Source: Prorocentrum cordatum
Taxonomy: Eukaryota; Sar; Dinophyceae; Prorocentrales; Prorocentraceae
Assembly: GCA_963575745.1 (NCBI GenBank)
Contig: CAUYUJ010021028.1
Location: 81,987-145,986, forward strand
DNA: 64,000 nt
Reading direction: 5' to 3'
Part shown: positions 61,867-64,000 of the stretch, piece after piece
Numbering within the stretch: position 1 is the stretch's first letter
Layout: every line of letters starts with the position of its first letter
Translations under genes and position numbers: made by a program
Notes under the pieces: generated by a model
Databases searched by the model: none
Seen by the model: the letters and a program-made list of their open reading frames with translations, nothing else
Told to the model about the DNA's origin: nothing

Positions 61867-62649
61867 GTTTCTTGGGACAACGACCGTCAGATGGTCGTCC
61901 GCCTCGCGGAGATCTGGTGCGATGTTCACAAGGTCACTGCTGGCCTCGGGTACCTCTCCCAGCGCTATCTCAACCGCCGAGGTGGTGCCAACTCCGCTAC
62001 CACAGTCTTCGAAGAGAACGGGTTCAAGAAAGATATCATTTCCTGCATCGAATTCTGCCGCGACTACATCGCAGGTGGCACTGAGAAGATGGAGGCTCTG
62101 GAGGACCACCACGGCGCGGACATCGGCTCGGTGCGTCCGCGCTTGTCCATGTTGCTGAACTATTTCCACGGGCTCAACTGTGCCATCGACGCTACTTGCA
62201 AGGCTCTCTTTGACCGCCTTTTGGATTCAACGGTAGCGGAAGGCAAGGAGCTCCAGAAGGTCACCCCGATGATTGACGACATCGTCAACGATACACGGTT
62301 TAACAGAAATATGGCTCGGACCCACCTCCACGATCACCAGAGCAAGAAAGCCCTCGGCGAGAAGTCAGTCAAGGTGTACCGCATGCTCAGCGCCGTTGGC
62401 TACTGGCACAGGACGTGGGGGATCCAGCCTCCGATGCAGGATGACGTAACCACGAAAGAGAGCATCGATATGATCAACACTATCTATATGAAAGCCCGTA
62501 AGGCATTGACTGTCATCGCAGCTTTGAATGTGATATTTTCCCTCAAGGGTAAAGTAAAATGTGAGCAGGCTTCTTTTCTGTTGGACTCCAAGCGCCCAGA
62601 TATTCCAGAATCGATGGTTGCCGATCTCCAGAAGGCGAGGTCGACGTGA
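61867..62649 (+). CDS. unknown protein, last block
   Basis: About 260 codons in frame 1 after the putative acceptor: VSWDNDRQMVVRLAEIWCDV, RYLNRRGGANSATTVFEENG, SIDMINTIYMKARKALTVIA, then a closing DIPESMVADLQKARST and a stop at 62647-62649. Mostly alpha-helical by composition, with no recognised domain. With the preceding blocks the full protein would be roughly 1300 residues. The frame changes at 60161 and 61657 both follow an AAG codon and both are a single extra c, which may point to a sequencing or assembly habit, or to real indels. Confidence 0.7.
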   Translation, partial: VSWDNDRQMVVRLAEIWCDVHKVTAGLGYLSQRYLNRRGGANSATTVFEENGFKKDIISCIEFCRDYIAGGTEKMEALEDHHGADIGSVRPRLSMLLNYFHGLNCAIDATCKALFDRLLDSTVAEGKELQKVTPMIDDIVNDTRFNRNMARTHLHDHQSKKALGEKSVKVYRMLSAVGYWHRTWGIQPPMQDDVTTKESIDMINTIYMKARKALTVIAALNVIFSLKGKVKCEQASFLLDSKRPDIPESMVADLQKARST

Positions 62650-63515
62650 ACGCTGTTCCGTCTGAGTTTGATGCGGTGTCTGTTTACAGAGGGGTCGAAC
62701 ACATGACATCAATCAAACATAACTCAACATGAACATGCAAGTGTGTGTTGTTGGCGTGCATACCGTTTCTAGCCAGGCTCGCTTCGCGTGCAGCCTCTGT
62801 CATATTGCGCTGCTCCCCCCTGCCAGGGTACGTGCGCAGTTTTTTCTGGCAAGGGAGTTGCGATATACCTGTATGGAGGCACCTCTTTAACTGCAGTGAT
62901 GTGTTCCTGAAGCGTTGCCCAGCGCCGTCGCGATACTAGACGGGGCTTGACTGAGTCGACGCACGAGGCGTTCTTGAGCTTGAGGGCTGGTGGAGGGAGG
63001 ACGGGGAGAAGATGAGGGGGAGGCGAAGGAGAATGAGGGGGCAACCGAGGAGGAGGATAAGGCTAACGAGGAGTAAGAGGCGGGAGACGACGGCGAATAT
63101 GAGAAGGGTGGTAGTGAGGAGGGTAAGGGTCAGGAGGAGGAACATGAGCGCAAGGAGAATGAGGAGGAGGAGGATAAGGATGATAAGGAGGATTGACATT
63201 ACCGAGCCTCAGAGAATGCCAACAGTATTAGTCTGATGTTGCCATGCTGGCAAGGGATCTCATCCACCGAGGATGAGACAGGGTCTCACGCCAGTCATGG
63301 GTCGTGCACTTCTGCGCCTCTTGGTGCCTGCTGGAGGTGGGGCCTCTAGCTCAGTGGAGTTGAAGTTACCTGGTACTTCCTGGATCTATCAGCTTCCGAA
63401 GGAAAAAATGAATATACAACTCCACATCGTTGGCTTTCTGTGTTTCCTCGTCTGCCGTCCCTGTGCCTTTCGACTATATCCATATGCGCTTTTGCGCTCC
63501 GCATCCCGTGTGAGG
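62650..63515. other. 3' flank, no recognised gene
   Basis: Purine-rich degenerate patch at 63000-63200 (aggag, ggagga words) and a c-run at 62813. No coding region recognised. Confidence 0.45.
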
Positions 63516-63705
63516 GTGGACCTTCTTGGGGCACTCTTGGGGCCTCCACGGGGTCGTCCGGGGGCCCTTTTGGGGTATGACGCGCCGTCTTGAAAACTTC
63601 TTGGGCCGCCTTTGCAATCGAATCGCGGTTCAGGGAGGTGCCTTCGGCTCTCTTGGGCGCCCTCTTGGGTCGTCTTGGGGCCGCTTTGGGCACCCGTTGG
63701 CAATG
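63516..63705. repeat. CTTGGGGGCC-type degenerate array 6
   Basis: cttggggcactcttggggcc, ggcgccctcttgggtcgtct and similar words. A short array with one island (cgcaatcgaatcgcggtt-like, about 63608-63635). Confidence 0.7.
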
Positions 63706-64000
63706 TGCGCGTTCGTTCTTACGTGCAGGCGCACGGCTCATGGTGTGAATGACCGAAGGCACGCAGCACAGTAACGCGCCAAACCCCATCGACAACCAAG
63801 AGTATCTGCACGAGTGCCAAATTAATTTCTGTACGCGCAATTCACATGTACGCCGAACGCAAGCACACATCGCGCGTCCTTGGATTCACACACCACTGGC
63901 CATCCACCACTGATGATTCGGAGCGTTTGCTACGGCATATAGAAAAACATATTTTCACGATCTGTGTAGCCCAAGTTGGGGGATTTGGACCTCCCAATAG
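63706..64000. other. no recognised gene at window end
   Basis: Balanced composition, no domain and no repeat that I can name. It continues beyond the window. Confidence 0.4.

Overview
The window looks like nuclear DNA of a dinoflagellate. No marker gene fixes the species. The evidence is a GC-rich but very uneven composition, sparse genes with strong G/C third-position preference, two frame-broken non-LTR retrotransposons of the endonuclease/RT and RT/RNase H/zinc-finger types, many short inverted-repeat elements, and unusually long simple-sequence arrays. Every coding stretch I can support lies on the plus strand. Most long open frames in this window are artefacts of repeats and are not genes.

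Layout. 1-4.0 kb: a candidate exon (784-953), then a decayed endonuclease-RT retrotransposon (1590-3975). 4-10.6 kb: a patchwork of short dispersed elements (terminal-inverted-repeat and foldback types), TCC/GGA microsatellites and the first CTTGGGG-type array. 10.66-14.53 kb: a 3.6-kb GAC/GCC array that flips to its complement after an ~80-bp spacer. 14.7-24.5 kb: more short mobile-looking elements, some flanked by 40-48-bp direct duplications, an AAT array and an ~80-bp minisatellite. 24.5-29.3 kb: two interleaved degenerate repeat families (ATTGGAATCC type and CTTGGGGGCC type) and a ~75-bp minisatellite. 29.3-34.8 kb: microsatellites, small inverted repeats, a BamHI-like dodecamer array and a 90-bp hairpin. 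34.8-37.9 kb: a second retrotransposon, nearly complete from RT to C-terminal zinc finger, interrupted by two frame changes. 37.9-44.1 kb: a 0.6-kb TCC tract, a 0.76-kb block of eleven strictly alternating inverted 20-mers, and a 4.7-kb GAT array with a higher-order repeat. 44.1-51.7 kb: further copies of the short element families, tandem hairpins and GGA tracts. 52.3-62.7 kb: the only gene-dense part, two multi-exon gene loci in the same orientation. The first is a broken, possibly transposase-derived gene. The second is a large unknown protein with a CxxC...CxxC knuckle. They are separated by an exact 4 x 44-bp hairpin repeat.

Function. The retrotransposons supply RT, endonuclease and RNase H activities, although both copies carry frame changes. 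I cannot assign a pathway to the two 3' loci; similar domain-poor proteins are common in dinoflagellate genomes. At least five short non-autonomous element families occur here in two or three copies each, which suggests recent local element activity. The frame changes could be decay or assembly error, and sequence alone cannot separate these.
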